64,000 nucleotides of DNA from Rhizobium pisi (lineage in GTDB: Bacteria > Pseudomonadota > Alphaproteobacteria > Rhizobiales > Rhizobiaceae), in assembly GCF_003938655.1 (NCBI RefSeq), contig NZ_RJJT01000011.1:1-64000 (forward strand), in the 5' to 3' direction. A model generated the notes under the pieces. The model made no database searches. It was given only the letters and a program-made list of their open reading frames with translations, and was not told the origin of the DNA. Positions 44,880 through 54,123 of this stretch are shown here, one piece after another. How positions within the stretch are numbered: position 1 is the first letter of the stretch; every line of letters starts with the position of its first letter. The position numbers and the translations under genes were made by a program.

Positions 44880-45793
44880 TGGACCAGGCCGACTCGGTGC
44901 TCCTCGCGCTTCGTCGTGTTCCAGACCCCTACCGTCACCCATTTCGGCTCGACCGGCAACACCGGCTCGACTTTTTGTTCCACAATCTGCACTTGTTTTT
45001 CAGGTTCTGGCAACTTATTCTTTTCCAGATCGTTGCCGAGCTCCGCCGCCATCGCCCCGCCACCAAGGTCGGCGACGGTGATCGGGCGGGTCTGCTCGAC
45101 TGAGGAAGAGGCAATATTGCGAAGCGCCAGCGAAAGCGTGCCGATACTGGAGCCGAGGGTAAGGCGCTGCGCCTCATCGGTCGTGACCTCAAAGGTCACG
45201 GTTTTGACGACGGATGGCTCGTCCTTGCGCTCATCTGCCGTCTGGTCCACCGCCAGCACCTTGACGCCTTGCAGCAACACGTCAACGAAGGTCTGATCGT
45301 TGCCTGCCGGCCCGCGCTCGACCCGCGTCAGAAGCACGTCGACGCGATCGGAAGGCCTTACGAAGCCGGCAACGCCGAGCACGTCGTTGACGCGGATGGA
45401 AACCGCCTTCATGCCCTGATCGAGGGCTGCCGACAGCGTGGCGCGTTCGCCGGTACCAGTGATTTTCGAGGATAGCACCGGCTCGCCCGGGTCGATCGCC
45501 GCCATGGCATAGCGGGGCTGGGCATCGCTGCCAACGACCGCCTCAATGCTGACGAACGAGCCTGCGGGTGTTTCATTGGAGGGCCATGCAATGGCTCTGA
45601 GGTTTTCGGATCGAATCCGGTCGCCGAAACGCATTGGAGTGGCCGCGACAATGAGTGTCCGTTCCTCGGCCTTCATGCCGTTCATCGCCAGCAGCCGGGC
45701 CTTTTGATCGGAGAGATACTCGCGCATGCCGAAAACTGCTGCTGCTGCGAGTACAAATGCAATAACGAGACTTAAAATCGTTGAAGAACGCAT
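44876..45793 (-). CDS. cpaB: Flp pilus assembly protein CpaB/RcpC
   Basis: A 305-residue protein with an N-terminal membrane helix (ILSLVIAFVLAAAAVFGM), an SAF domain (about 45-110, TLIVAATPMRFGDRIRSENL) and an RcpC domain (about 130-250, AVSIRVNDVLGVAGFVRPSD). It is a periplasmic component that contacts the secretin. It is the second gene of the operon, about 100 bases after the pilin. Confidence 0.92.
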   Translation of the reverse strand: MRSSTILSLVIAFVLAAAAVFGMREYLSDQKARLLAMNGMKAEERTLIVAATPMRFGDRIRSENLRAIAWPSNETPAGSFVSIEAVVGSDAQPRYAMAAIDPGEPVLSSKITGTGERATLSAALDQGMKAVSIRVNDVLGVAGFVRPSDRVDVLLTRVERGPAGNDQTFVDVLLQGVKVLAVDQTADERKDEPSVVKTVTFEVTTDEAQRLTLGSSIGTLSLALRNIASSSVEQTRPITVADLGGGAMAAELGNDLEKNKLPEPEKQVQIVEQKVEPVLPVEPKWVTVGVWNTTKREEHRVGLVQ

Positions 45794-45892
45794 CGCGGTT
45801 ACTCGCTACACTGGACGGAGCGCATCCATTCATTGATGCTAATTTAGAAGAGAGGGGTTAATAAAAACCCCTCGCTTCTTCGAACGCCAATA

Positions 45893-46090
45893 TCAGGCTG
45901 CCGGGGCGCTGAGGTGGGCGGTAAACCAACCTGCCCAGCCGTTCCAAACGGTGGCAAGATTGGTGCCGGCCAATGTCACCGCCGTGATCACACCACCAAC
46001 CAGCAAGGCAAGCAGAATGAGGTATTCGGTAAGTGCGACGCCATCTTCTTCTCGCGCGAAAGCGCGTACGCTATTTACAAAGGCTTTCAT
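45893..46090 (-). CDS. flp: Flp/Fap type IVb pilin
   Basis: A 65-residue prepilin: charged leader ending in Gly17, then the mature start VALTEYLILLALLVGGVITA with the conserved Glu at +5 followed by Tyr. This is the Flp signature and is cut by the TadV/CpaA peptidase. The mature pilin has about 48 residues and two Trp near its C-terminus. GGAGG lies 9 bases before the ATG. It is the first gene of the leftward tad operon. Confidence 0.95.
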   Translation of the reverse strand: MKAFVNSVRAFAREEDGVALTEYLILLALLVGGVITAVTLAGTNLATVWNGWAGWFTAHLSAPAA

Positions 46091-46349
46091 CGAGAATTTC
46101 CTCCCAGATAAGTTGTGCGCCGTAATTCCCCCCGGCCGCCTTGTCGTCGAGACCGCCTCTTCGACTGGGACCATTAATAGTCTCTTAACTCTAATTTAGT
46201 CAATCGTTTTATACGTGCCGGTTCGACATCTATACTTTATGGTTAAGACCAAAGTCCGCGGTACCATTCGTAAAAACCGACTCGCCGGTCGGGATTTATT
46301 GGAACAAAACTTGGAAAACAGGCCATAATAGCCCAAAAGGTTGAATTCT
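46091..46349. promoter_or_regulatory. AT-rich divergent flp / cpaA promoter region
   Basis: This spacer of about 260 bp is markedly richer in A and T than the surrounding DNA, especially 46185-46260 and 46290-46350. It must contain the promoters of the pilin operon and of the prepilin peptidase gene. I could not identify a specific regulator site. Confidence 0.6.
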
Positions 46350-46880
46350 ATGCTAAAGATGATCGATGTTATTAATTCTATTTCAGTATTTCTTTTTCTA
46401 TACGCCGCGTGGACCGATTTCCGCTCATGGAAGATCCCCAACACGGTTGTGCTCGCTCTCGTTGCGCTTTATGCATTGCGCACGGCAGCCGTGATACTTG
46501 GCTCCGAGGATGTCGGCGCTGCGCTGTTTGCTTCGAGCGGAATTGGCGGCGACGTCGGGGCCGGTCTGCTGATGTTCATGCTTGGGGTGATGCTCTGGGC
46601 GTTCCGGCTGTTTGGCGCAGGAGACGCCAAGCTTTTCCTGCCGATCGGCCTTTTTATCGGATGGCACGGAATGCTGCCGTTTTCGTTTTTACTCCTCGTC
46701 CTCGGCGTCGTGACGCTCCTGCTCCTGCGGCTGCCGGTGCCGCTGCCCGTCGCACATCTCGCCTTTTTCATACGCGTCGAGGAAATCCGGGTGAGCCGGA
46801 AAGTACCTTATGGAGTCGTCATGGTTTTCGCCGCGCTCCTCACCTTGGCTTTGCCCATTATCCGACAGCAGCTAGGGTGA
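46350..46880 (+). CDS. cpaA: Prepilin peptidase CpaA/TadV
   Basis: A 176-residue A24-family aspartyl peptidase with about six helices. The catalytic aspartates are Asp23 in AAWTDFRSWKIPN and Asp92 in FGAGDAKLF. It is the short form, lacking the methylase domain, usual for Tad systems. AAAAGG precedes the ATG by 9 bases; a TTG three codons earlier is possible. It is divergent from the pilin operon. Confidence 0.9.
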   Translation: MLKMIDVINSISVFLFLYAAWTDFRSWKIPNTVVLALVALYALRTAAVILGSEDVGAALFASSGIGGDVGAGLLMFMLGVMLWAFRLFGAGDAKLFLPIGLFIGWHGMLPFSFLLLVLGVVTLLLLRLPVPLPVAHLAFFIRVEEIRVSRKVPYGVVMVFAALLTLALPIIRQQLG

Positions 46881-46935
46881 CCTTGCATCGACATAGCTGC
46901 TTCCTCGCAAGCGCCCCATTGCCAAAGCAGGACGT

Positions 46936-47125
46936 TGCGCGCCTGCGGCCGCGGATCTTCGATCCGGCTGGCGAAAGCGAAGCGCTGCAGCCAGCCATGG
47001 CTCAATGGCAGGCCAATCTCGGCGCATCCGCGCCTGAGGCATTCGTGATCGACGTGCCCTATTTCTGTGGGCGCGGCGGCGACAGCTACCGTTTTGGCTA
47101 CGCCTGGATCAGCCAGCCGGGTTGA
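46936..47125 (+). pseudogene. GT39 glycosyltransferase relic
   Basis: The codons ARLRPRIFD match residues about 186-194 of GT39 paralogue 3 and run, in frame, directly into SEALQPAMAQW, then QANLGASAPEAF, VIDVPYF and YRFGYAWISQPG, the C-terminus of that protein. About 730 bases of internal gene are missing. No start or membrane domain remains, so it is not functional. It is the right-hand partner of the intact gene ending at 31731. Confidence 0.85.
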
Positions 47126-47172
47126 ACGAAATCAGGATTTCAGTTCCTTCCAAGCTGCATCCAGCGCCAGCT
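46970..47172. repeat. Right direct repeat of the Tad island
   Basis: The 3' end of the GT39 relic plus the last 41 bases of the intact aminotransferase gene. It aligns with 31573-31779 (about 89% identity by hand). The similarity ends at the same codon of the aminotransferase on both sides (CGCCAGCTT). Confidence 0.85.
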
Positions 47173-48499
47173 TGGTGATTCTTGCCATCTCATCCACCTC
47201 CGCATGGCTGATGACAAGCGGCGGCGAGGCCAGCATGCGGTCACTGGTGGCGCGCAGGACAAGGCCGTTTGCCAGCGCGTGGTTGCGCACCAGCGAACCA
47301 ATCTGATCGAGCTTTTCATAACGGGTGCGCGTGCTCTTCTCGGCGGCAAGCTGCAAGCCGCCCATCAGGCCGATGCTGTCAGCCGCGCCGACGAGATCAT
47401 GCTCCGCCAGTGCGGCCCAGGCCCTGCCGAAATACGGGCCGATATCGTCGCGCACGCGTTCGACCAGCCGTTCCTCCTCGATGATGCGCAGGTTTTCGAG
47501 CGCCGCGGCGGCGCAGACCGGATGGCCGGAATAGGTGAAACCATGATTGAAATCGCCGACCTCGTTGATCAGCACATCTGCGATGCGGTCGCTGACGAGC
47601 ACGCCGCCGATCGGCAAATAGCCCGAGGAAAGTCCCTTGGCGATCGGCGCGAGATCCGGCTCGACGCCGAAATGCTGATGGCCGAACCAGGAACCCAGGC
47701 GACCGAAACCGCAGATCACTTCGTCGGTCACGAGCAGGATATTGCGCGCCTTGCAGATCCGGTCGATCTCCGGCCAGTAGGTTTCGGGAGGGATGATGAC
47801 GCCGGCGGCCCCCTGCACCGGCTCGGCGACGAAGGCGGCGACATTTTCCTCGCCCAGTTCGTCGATCTTGGCTTCGAGCTCGCGTGCAACCTTCAGACCG
47901 AATTCATCGGGCGAGAGATCGCCGCCCTCGCCGTACCAGTAAGGCTGACCGATATGGACGATGCCTGGTATCGGCAGGTCGCCCTGCTCGTGCATGTATT
48001 TCATGCCGCCGAGGCTGGCACCGGCGACGGTCGAGCCATGATAGCCGTTCTTCCGCGCGATCACGATCTTCTTCGACGGCTTGCCGACGGCGCTCCAATA
48101 GACTCGGGCCATGCGGAACCATGTATCGTTCGCTTCCGAGCCGGAGCCGGTGAAGAAGATATGGTTGAAACGTGCGCCGGCATGAGAGGTGACCTTCTCG
48201 GCGAGCAACGCGGTCGGCGTCGAGGTCGTGCCGAAGAAGGTGTTGTAATAGGGAAGTTCGTTCATTTGCCGCGCGACGGCTTCGGTGATTTCCCGGCGGC
48301 CATAACCGATATTAACGCACCAGAGACCGGCAAAGCCGTCGAGATATTTCCTGCCGTGATTGTCGAAGATGTAGACGCCCTCGCCGCGCTGAATGACGCG
48401 CGTGCCTTCGGCATTCAGCTTCTTCATATCAGCGAAGGGATGCAGGTGGTGCGCGGCGTCGATCGCGGCGAGATTCGAAAGCGGGTAAGTATCGGGCAT
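47132..48499 (-). CDS. Class III aminotransferase (putrescine/omega-amino acid-pyruvate type)
   Basis: A 455-residue PLP enzyme. Features: GFAGLWCVNIGYGR near 55-69, FTGSGSEANDTWFRMAR (phosphate loop), LLVTDEVICGFGRLGSWFG and PIAKGLSSGYLPIGG with the PLP lysine at 288. The pattern resembles SpuC-like putrescine-pyruvate and related omega-transaminases. It is divergent from a glutamine-synthetase-like gene of the gamma-glutamyl-polyamine type, which supports a role in polyamine or omega-amino acid use. Its 3' end is duplicated as a stub at 31738-31779. Confidence 0.85.
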   Translation of the reverse strand: MPDTYPLSNLAAIDAAHHLHPFADMKKLNAEGTRVIQRGEGVYIFDNHGRKYLDGFAGLWCVNIGYGRREITEAVARQMNELPYYNTFFGTTSTPTALLAEKVTSHAGARFNHIFFTGSGSEANDTWFRMARVYWSAVGKPSKKIVIARKNGYHGSTVAGASLGGMKYMHEQGDLPIPGIVHIGQPYWYGEGGDLSPDEFGLKVARELEAKIDELGEENVAAFVAEPVQGAAGVIIPPETYWPEIDRICKARNILLVTDEVICGFGRLGSWFGHQHFGVEPDLAPIAKGLSSGYLPIGGVLVSDRIADVLINEVGDFNHGFTYSGHPVCAAAALENLRIIEEERLVERVRDDIGPYFGRAWAALAEHDLVGAADSIGLMGGLQLAAEKSTRTRYEKLDQIGSLVRNHALANGLVLRATSDRMLASPPLVISHAEVDEMARITKLALDAAWKELKS

Positions 48500-48582
48500 G
48501 GCTGGTGAAAAACCCTCGTGGATTGAAAGGCTGCTGTCGATGGGGTAGGAGCTTGGCCTTGTACCGGAGGATTTTCAAGGTC

Positions 48583-49935
48583 ATGGCGAGCGACAGGATG
48601 GACAGCAAGGCCGAAGGCGGCGACCCGCGTTTCGAAATCCTGATTGTCGGCATGAATGGCGACCTGCGCGGCAAGCAGCTTCCATCAGGCGCCGAAGGCA
48701 AGGTCTGGAGCGGCGACGTCCGCTTGCCGGCCTCGACGCAATCGCTCGACATCTGGGGCGACGACAATGACGACATCACCGGCGTGTCGCTGACGATCGG
48801 CGATCCCGATGGCAAGCTCATTCCCGACCGGCGCAGCCTCGCGCCGATGCCATGGGCGCCCGAAGGCTCGATGCAGGTGCTCGCCACCATGCACGAATTC
48901 GACGGCAGTCCGAGCTTCATGGACCCCCGCGCCATCCTCGCTTCGGTGCTGGAACGTTATGCCGCACGCGGATTGACGCCTGTCGTGGCGACCGAGCTGG
49001 AATTCTATGTCATGTCAGGGGATTGGCGCGAAACCGGGCGTCCTTCCCCGCCCGAAAGCCTCACCTATCGCGGCGAGCCGAACGGTTTCCAGCTCTACGA
49101 CATGAACGCCGTCGACGCACTCGATGACTACCTCGGCACGCTGAGAGCCTATGCAAAGGCACAGGGACTGCCGGCGGATGCGACGACGGCGGAGTTCGGT
49201 CCCGGCCAGTTCGAGGTCAACCTGCTGCATCGTCCCGACGCGCTGGCAGCCGCCGACGACTGCCTCTATCTGAAGCGCATCGCCGAGCAGGCGGCGCGAC
49301 GCCACGAGCTGAAATCGACCTGCATGGCCAAACCCTATTCCGAACATGCGGGCTCCGGCCTGCATGTGCATACGAGCATCATCGACAGGCAAGGCCGCAA
49401 CATTCTCGACGCCAAGGGCGGCGAGCCGAAGCTCATCAAATCCGTCACGTCAGGGCTGCTCAATACCATGCGCGAGGCGCAGCTGATCTTCGCCCCCTTC
49501 GCCAACTCCTACCGGCGCTTTCAGCCAGGCTCCTTCGCACCAGTCGATCTGACCTGGGGCAGCGGCCATCGCGGCACAGCGATCCGCATACCCGATAAGG
49601 ACGGACCAGCCGCGCGCATCGAGCATCGCGTCGCCGGCGCCGACGCCAATCCCTACCTGTTGCTGGCTGCGATCCTCGGCGGCATGCTCTCCGGTCTCGA
49701 CGGCGAACTCGACCCCGGCGAGGAGACGACGCCCTCGTATACGCCTGCGAACACGGCGCGGCTGACGCATGATTTCCTCAGCGCTGTCGAGGCCTTCCGC
49801 ACCTCGCCCTTCATCGCCGACATCTTCGGCCCGCGTTACCAGGCGCTCTATGGCGACACCAAGCGCAAGGAAGCGCTGGCGCATCTGCGCACGGTCTCGG
49901 ATTTCGACTACCGCACCTATCTGCCGCGGCTCTAA
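48583..49935 (+). CDS. Glutamine synthetase family protein (gamma-glutamylpolyamine synthetase-like)
   Basis: About 450 residues. The N-terminal beta-Grasp part and C-terminal catalytic domain are visible: EFYVMSGDWRETGRP (metal Glu), AEFGPGQFEVNL, HAGSGLHVHTSI and SYRRFQPGSFAPVDLTWGSG. It lacks the regulatory adenylylation loop of GlnA, as in PuuA/SpuI enzymes that join glutamate to polyamines or amines. It is divergent from a putrescine-type aminotransferase, which suggests one pathway. Start uncertain between ATGs at 48583 and 48598. Confidence 0.82.
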   Translation: MASDRMDSKAEGGDPRFEILIVGMNGDLRGKQLPSGAEGKVWSGDVRLPASTQSLDIWGDDNDDITGVSLTIGDPDGKLIPDRRSLAPMPWAPEGSMQVLATMHEFDGSPSFMDPRAILASVLERYAARGLTPVVATELEFYVMSGDWRETGRPSPPESLTYRGEPNGFQLYDMNAVDALDDYLGTLRAYAKAQGLPADATTAEFGPGQFEVNLLHRPDALAAADDCLYLKRIAEQAARRHELKSTCMAKPYSEHAGSGLHVHTSIIDRQGRNILDAKGGEPKLIKSVTSGLLNTMREAQLIFAPFANSYRRFQPGSFAPVDLTWGSGHRGTAIRIPDKDGPAARIEHRVAGADANPYLLLAAILGGMLSGLDGELDPGEETTPSYTPANTARLTHDFLSAVEAFRTSPFIADIFGPRYQALYGDTKRKEALAHLRTVSDFDYRTYLPRL

Positions 49936-49954
49936 AGCCTATGCCGTGGGCAAC

Positions 49955-50899
49955 TTAGGCAGCGGGCTCGCGGCGTTCGCTTGCATCCACCTGGGCAGCG
50001 AGACCCTGCTTGACGAGGACCTTCAATTCGCCCGGATGCAGCCGGATCGAGACATCGCGTTGGAGCGGCAGCAACTCGCCGTCCATGACGCAATTGGCCT
50101 TGGAACGCAGTTTCGGGAAATGCAGATGCACCTCGGCTGGGTGCATCACCATGACGTCAGCGTTCTCGCGGACCTTGCCGCGCAGCATGTCGATGGCAAG
50201 ACGGGCGACCCCAAGAGGCTTCAGCGGATTTGCCGTGTAGAAGCCGAGTTCGCCGCTTGTCAGATTATCGGCGTAGAGCAGCGCGTTCTCGCCGAAGGGA
50301 TTGTTGGAGACCGAGATCGCCGACACCCAGCGGCGCTCCCGCATGCCTGCCGCCTCGAACTCGACCTCGAATTCCGGTGGATTGAACACGACGCCCAAGG
50401 CCGCCTTCGTGCTCGCCCTGATCTTGCCCAGTCGGGAGCGATAGCTGTAGGCGTTGCGGTAGCGCACCATGCGGGCGTGCAGACCGGCGGAAAACTGATG
50501 GATGAAGGGCCGTCCGTTGGCGCTGGCGATATCGACATTGTCGACCTCGCCGGAGGCGAGCACATCAAGCGCCTGCCAGATATCGAGCGGCACGCGCAGC
50601 GAGCGGGCAAAGAGGTTCATCGTGCCGGCAGGCACGACGCCAAGCGCAATACCGTTCTTCCAGGCGATCGACGCCGCCGCCGAAATCGTGCCGTCGCCGC
50701 CGCCGGCGACGATGCCATCGATATCATCACGTTTGGCGGCCCGCTCCATGGCGGGAATGATTTCCCTTCCTGAGAAAACGATGGCGTCGAAATCGTGCCC
50801 TGCTTCGCGGAAAGCCGCCTCCGCCCTCTTCTCGTAGGCCAGCATGTCGGTGGTCTTGAAGGTACCGCCGTCGCGATTGAAAAAGCCTACAAGCTTCAT
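49955..50899 (-). CDS. Diacylglycerol kinase-type lipid kinase
   Basis: A 314-residue protein with a DAGK catalytic domain: the nucleotide-binding IVAGGGDGTISAAAS near 63-78, GVVPAGTMNLFARSL and a C-terminal beta-rich domain (SISVSNNPFGENA; VMDGELLP). It is cytosolic or peripheral and phosphorylates diacylglycerol or a similar lipid. The start is taken after GGGAGCCCTC; the longer frame runs into an unrelated Cys-rich stretch. Confidence 0.85.
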   Translation of the reverse strand: MKLVGFFNRDGGTFKTTDMLAYEKRAEAAFREAGHDFDAIVFSGREIIPAMERAAKRDDIDGIVAGGGDGTISAAASIAWKNGIALGVVPAGTMNLFARSLRVPLDIWQALDVLASGEVDNVDIASANGRPFIHQFSAGLHARMVRYRNAYSYRSRLGKIRASTKAALGVVFNPPEFEVEFEAAGMRERRWVSAISVSNNPFGENALLYADNLTSGELGFYTANPLKPLGVARLAIDMLRGKVRENADVMVMHPAEVHLHFPKLRSKANCVMDGELLPLQRDVSIRLHPGELKVLVKQGLAAQVDASERREPAA

Positions 50900-51199
50900 G
50901 AGGGCTCCCGTCTCTGGCGCGGAAATGATCCTGCCTTGCCCTTGAGATGGTTGCTCTATGGGCGATTTCAAGCGCCGGCGCTTCTCCCGCGAAATGGACG
51001 AAATGCAAATATTGCAACGGACATATGCACATAGCAGGACGCTGCACTGCGAAAAACGCACTCGACGCCTGCCGATATATCACGGATAGATCAGATATCG
51101 GAGAGATCGTCTCCACCTCCCGCTATTTTACGATCGCCCTGCGGCCACGCCCGCGCCAGAGGGCCTTTGCCAAGCAGAAAACCGCCTCGAGGAGCTCTC

Positions 51200-52429
51200 G
51201 TGAGTGAGATCACAGTCAATGATTCCATCGATAGCCGGGACGAAGAGCTGCTGCCGTCGGCGACGACAGTAGCGCTGGTTCAACTGGCGCTCGCCTGTGG
51301 TGGCTTCGGCATCGGTACCGGTGAATTCGCGATCATGGGGCTGCTGCCCAATGTCGCCGAGACTTTCTCGGTGACGACACCGCAGGCCGGCTACGTCATC
51401 AGCGCCTATGCACTCGGCGTCGTCATCGGCGCGCCCGTCATCGCCGTGCTCGCCGCCAAGATGGCGCGCCGCACGCTGCTTTTGACGCTGATGCTCGTTT
51501 TTGCCGCCGGCAATATATCCAGCGCCGTGGCCCCGACCTTCGAGACCTTCACGTTCCTGCGTTTCATCAGCGGCCTGCCGCATGGTGCCTATTTCGGCGT
51601 CGCGGCCCTCGTCGCCGCCTCGATGGTGCCGGTGCATCGGCGCGCCCGCGCGGTCGGGCGTGTCATGCTCGGCCTCACCGTCGCCACGCTTGTCGGTACG
51701 CCCTTGACGACGTTCTTCGGCCAGTCGCTCGACTGGCAGGTGGCGTTTTTCTCCGTCGGCGTGCTGGGCCTGCTGACGGTCGCACTGATCTGGTTCTACG
51801 TTCCGAAGGACAGGGTTTCCGAGGAGGCGGGGTTCCTGCGCGAACTCGGCGCCTTCCGCCGGCCGCAGGTATGGCTAACCCTCGGCATTGCCGCCGTCGG
51901 CTATGGCGGCATGTTCGCGATGTTCAGCTATATCGCCTCGACGACGACCGAGGTGGCGATGCTGCCGGCAAGCGCAGTTCCGGTCATGCTGATCCTCTTC
52001 GGCGTCGGCATGAATGCCGGCAATTTCATCGGCTCCTGGCTCGCCGACAAGTCGCTGCTCGGCACGATCGGCGGCTCGCTCGTCTATAATATCGTCGTAC
52101 TCACCACCTTCTCGCTGACGGCGGCCAACCCTTACATGCTCGGCCTCTGCGTTTTCCTCGTCGGCTGTGGTTTTGCGGCCGGCCCGGCGCTGCAGACGCG
52201 GCTGATGGATGTCGCCGCCGATGCGCAGACGCTTGCCGCTGCGTCCAACCATTCCGCCTTCAACATCGCCAATGCGATCGGCGCCTGGCTCGGCGGCCTC
52301 GTCATTGCCTGGGGTTACGGCTTTGCGGCAACCGGTTATGTCGGCGCAGCGCTCTCCTTCCTCGGGCTCTTCGTCTTTGCAGCCTCGCTACGTCTGGAGC
52401 GTCGCGACCGGAGCACACAGGCCGTCTGA
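51200..52429 (+). CDS. MFS exporter (AraJ/YdhP-like)
   Basis: A 409-residue protein with 12 helices. Family markers are CGGFGIGTGEFAIMGLLPNV in helix 1 (the EFAIMGLLP signature of this DHA1 subgroup), GLPHGAYFGVAALVAASMVP and NHSAFNIANAIGAWLGGL near the end. It exports drugs or sugars. The start is GTG with GAGGAG 5 bases upstream. Its last 42 bases overlap the convergent HxlR gene. Confidence 0.85.
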   Translation: MSEITVNDSIDSRDEELLPSATTVALVQLALACGGFGIGTGEFAIMGLLPNVAETFSVTTPQAGYVISAYALGVVIGAPVIAVLAAKMARRTLLLTLMLVFAAGNISSAVAPTFETFTFLRFISGLPHGAYFGVAALVAASMVPVHRRARAVGRVMLGLTVATLVGTPLTTFFGQSLDWQVAFFSVGVLGLLTVALIWFYVPKDRVSEEAGFLRELGAFRRPQVWLTLGIAAVGYGGMFAMFSYIASTTTEVAMLPASAVPVMLILFGVGMNAGNFIGSWLADKSLLGTIGGSLVYNIVVLTTFSLTAANPYMLGLCVFLVGCGFAAGPALQTRLMDVAADAQTLAAASNHSAFNIANAIGAWLGGLVIAWGYGFAATGYVGAALSFLGLFVFAASLRLERRDRSTQAV

Positions 52430-52792
52430 GGCCATGCGGAGCTCGCGGCCTTCCGGGCTGCAGAAGACATAGTCGTCGCCCCAGGCGGCGAGCGCTCGAA
52501 TGACCGGCTTCAGCGTCATGCCAAGCGGCGTCATTGCATATTCGACGCGCGGCGGCACCACCGGAAAGACCGCGCGCGACAATAGGCCGGCCTCTTCCAG
52601 TTCGCGCAGTTGCTTGGTCAGCATGCGCTGGGTCACGGCCGGCAATTTACGGCGCAGTTCGTTGAAACGCAGGGTACCTTCCATCAGATGGAAGAGGATC
52701 ACGCCTTTCCATTTGCCGTCGAGATAACTCAACGTCGCCTCGACCGGACAGCCGGGAAAGTTCTTGACGAGCTTGGCGCGCGGCAACGACAT
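52388..52792 (-). CDS. HxlR-family transcriptional regulator
   Basis: A 134-residue winged-helix protein: CPVEATLSYLDGKWKGVILF with Cys15, RFNELRRKLPAVTQRMLTKQ (recognition part), and YAMTPLGMTLKPVIRALAAW. Cys15 lies at the position used by redox-sensing members of this family. It is divergent from the zinc-type dehydrogenase gene and very likely controls it. Confidence 0.88.
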   Translation of the reverse strand: MSLPRAKLVKNFPGCPVEATLSYLDGKWKGVILFHLMEGTLRFNELRRKLPAVTQRMLTKQLRELEEAGLLSRAVFPVVPPRVEYAMTPLGMTLKPVIRALAAWGDDYVFCSPEGRELRMASDGLCAPVATLQT

Positions 52793-52810
52793 TTTACAGT
52801 ATCCTTTTAG

Positions 52811-52821
52811 GTACTACGTAC
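52811..52821. promoter_or_regulatory. Candidate HxlR operator
   Basis: GTAC-TAC-GTAC, with imperfect outer symmetry, lies in the divergent spacer between the HxlR and dehydrogenase genes. It is of the TAC/GTA type bound by this family. Confidence 0.45.
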
Positions 52822-52895
52822 AGAATTTGTGCATTCTTGCGTTGTCAGAACATAATGCGCATCTAGCTTCCGTGCAACGAACACAGGAGTTCCCC

Positions 52896-53909
52896 ATGCG
52901 CGCCGTCGCCTATAAAACGCCACAACCGATTTCTGCCGAGACCTCGCTGGTCGATGTCGAGCTGCCGATGCCGGAGGCCAAGGGTCACGATCTGCTGGTC
53001 GAGATCAGGGCCATTTCGGTCAATCCCGTCGATGTGAAGGTCCGCGCCCATTCCGCACCACCTGCAGACGAGCTCAAGGTGCTCGGCTGGGACGCTGCCG
53101 GCATCGTCAAGGCGATTGGAGCGGAGGTCACGCTGTTTGAGCCTGGCGACGAGGTATTCTACTCCGGCATCATCAGCCGACCGGGCAGCAATGCCGAATT
53201 CCATCTCGTCGACGAGCGCATCGTCGGCACCAAACCGAAAAGCCTCGATTTCGCGGCCGCGGCCGCCCTGCCGCTGACCTCGATCACCGCCTATGAAGCT
53301 CTCTTCGACCGGTTGAAGGTGCAGGATGCGGTTTCGGGAGCGGCACGCTCCATACTGATCATCGGCGGCGCGGGCGGCGTCGGCTCGATCGCCATCCAGA
53401 TCGCCAGGGCGCTGACCGATCTCATCGTGATCGCGACCGCGTCACGGCCGGAAACGCAGGATTGGGTGAAAGAACTCGGCGCGCATCACGTCGTCGACCA
53501 TTCCAAACCGATCGCGCCGCAGGTGGCAGCACTCGGCATCGGCGCGCCGGGATTCATATTTTCGACCACCAATACCGACAGCCATATCGGCGACATCGTC
53601 GAGGCGATTGCGCCGCAGGGCCGCTTCGCGCTGATCGACGACCCGAAGACGCTCGACATCGTGCCCTTCAAGCGCAAAGCCGTCTCCGTTCATTGGGAAC
53701 TGATGTTCACCCGTCCGCTCTACGGTACGCCTGACATGATCGAGCAGCACAAGCTGCTGAACAAGGTTTCCGAACTCGTCGACGCCGGAAAGGTCCGCAC
53801 GACGCTTTCGGAGATCGTCGGGCCGATCAATGCTGCGAATCTCAAGAAGGCGCATGCCATGGTCGAAAGCGGCAAGATGAAGGGCAAAGCGGTGCTTGCA
53901 GGATTCTGA
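52896..53909 (+). CDS. Zinc-binding alcohol dehydrogenase-like / quinone oxidoreductase
   Basis: A 337-residue MDR-superfamily protein. GroES-like N-domain (VNPVDVKVRAHSAPP; VLGWDAAGIVKAIGAEVTLF), then a Rossmann domain with IIGGAGGVGSIAIQIARAL (residues about 153-172). No catalytic zinc ligand pattern (GHE) is visible, so it is closer to the quinone or enone reductases despite the family name. AGGAG precedes the ATG. It is divergent from the HxlR gene, a common pairing for electrophile stress responses. Confidence 0.85.
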   Translation: MRAVAYKTPQPISAETSLVDVELPMPEAKGHDLLVEIRAISVNPVDVKVRAHSAPPADELKVLGWDAAGIVKAIGAEVTLFEPGDEVFYSGIISRPGSNAEFHLVDERIVGTKPKSLDFAAAAALPLTSITAYEALFDRLKVQDAVSGAARSILIIGGAGGVGSIAIQIARALTDLIVIATASRPETQDWVKELGAHHVVDHSKPIAPQVAALGIGAPGFIFSTTNTDSHIGDIVEAIAPQGRFALIDDPKTLDIVPFKRKAVSVHWELMFTRPLYGTPDMIEQHKLLNKVSELVDAGKVRTTLSEIVGPINAANLKKAHAMVESGKMKGKAVLAGF

Positions 53910-54066
53910 GGTCGCCAGCTGGGCCGGTGTTGAATGCCGCATCGCGGGGTGCGACATTCTGGCGTTAAGCATTTAGCCCGCTTGACTTTTTCCGCGTTCG
54001 GGACCACCTAGCATCCCACGTGGACGGCACTTGTCTTCCGCGGATTTCAACGGAGTCATCTTAACG

Positions 54067-54123
54067 ATGCCAAGCGACAGTAGCAGTCGATTGCCTTTGC
54101 CGTACGCGGCCCTCGTGCGCTGA
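54067..54123 (+). CDS. Putative 18-residue leader peptide upstream of mgtE
   Basis: ATG to TGA, encoding MPSDSSSRLPLPYAALVR. GGAG lies 11 bases before the ATG. The ORF ends right at the foot of a hairpin (54124-54137) and 61 bases before mgtE. The Leu-Pro-Leu-Pro core recalls the proline-containing mgtL leader that controls Mg2+ transporter genes in enteric bacteria. Not recognised by name; a regulatory role is inferred. Confidence 0.45.
   Translation: MPSDSSSRLPLPYAALVR

Noticed and set aside
46409..47125. A 238-codon plus-strand gene overlapping cpaA
   Set aside because: The first two thirds are an out-of-frame shadow of cpaA. Only the last 63 codons are meaningful, as a GT39 relic.
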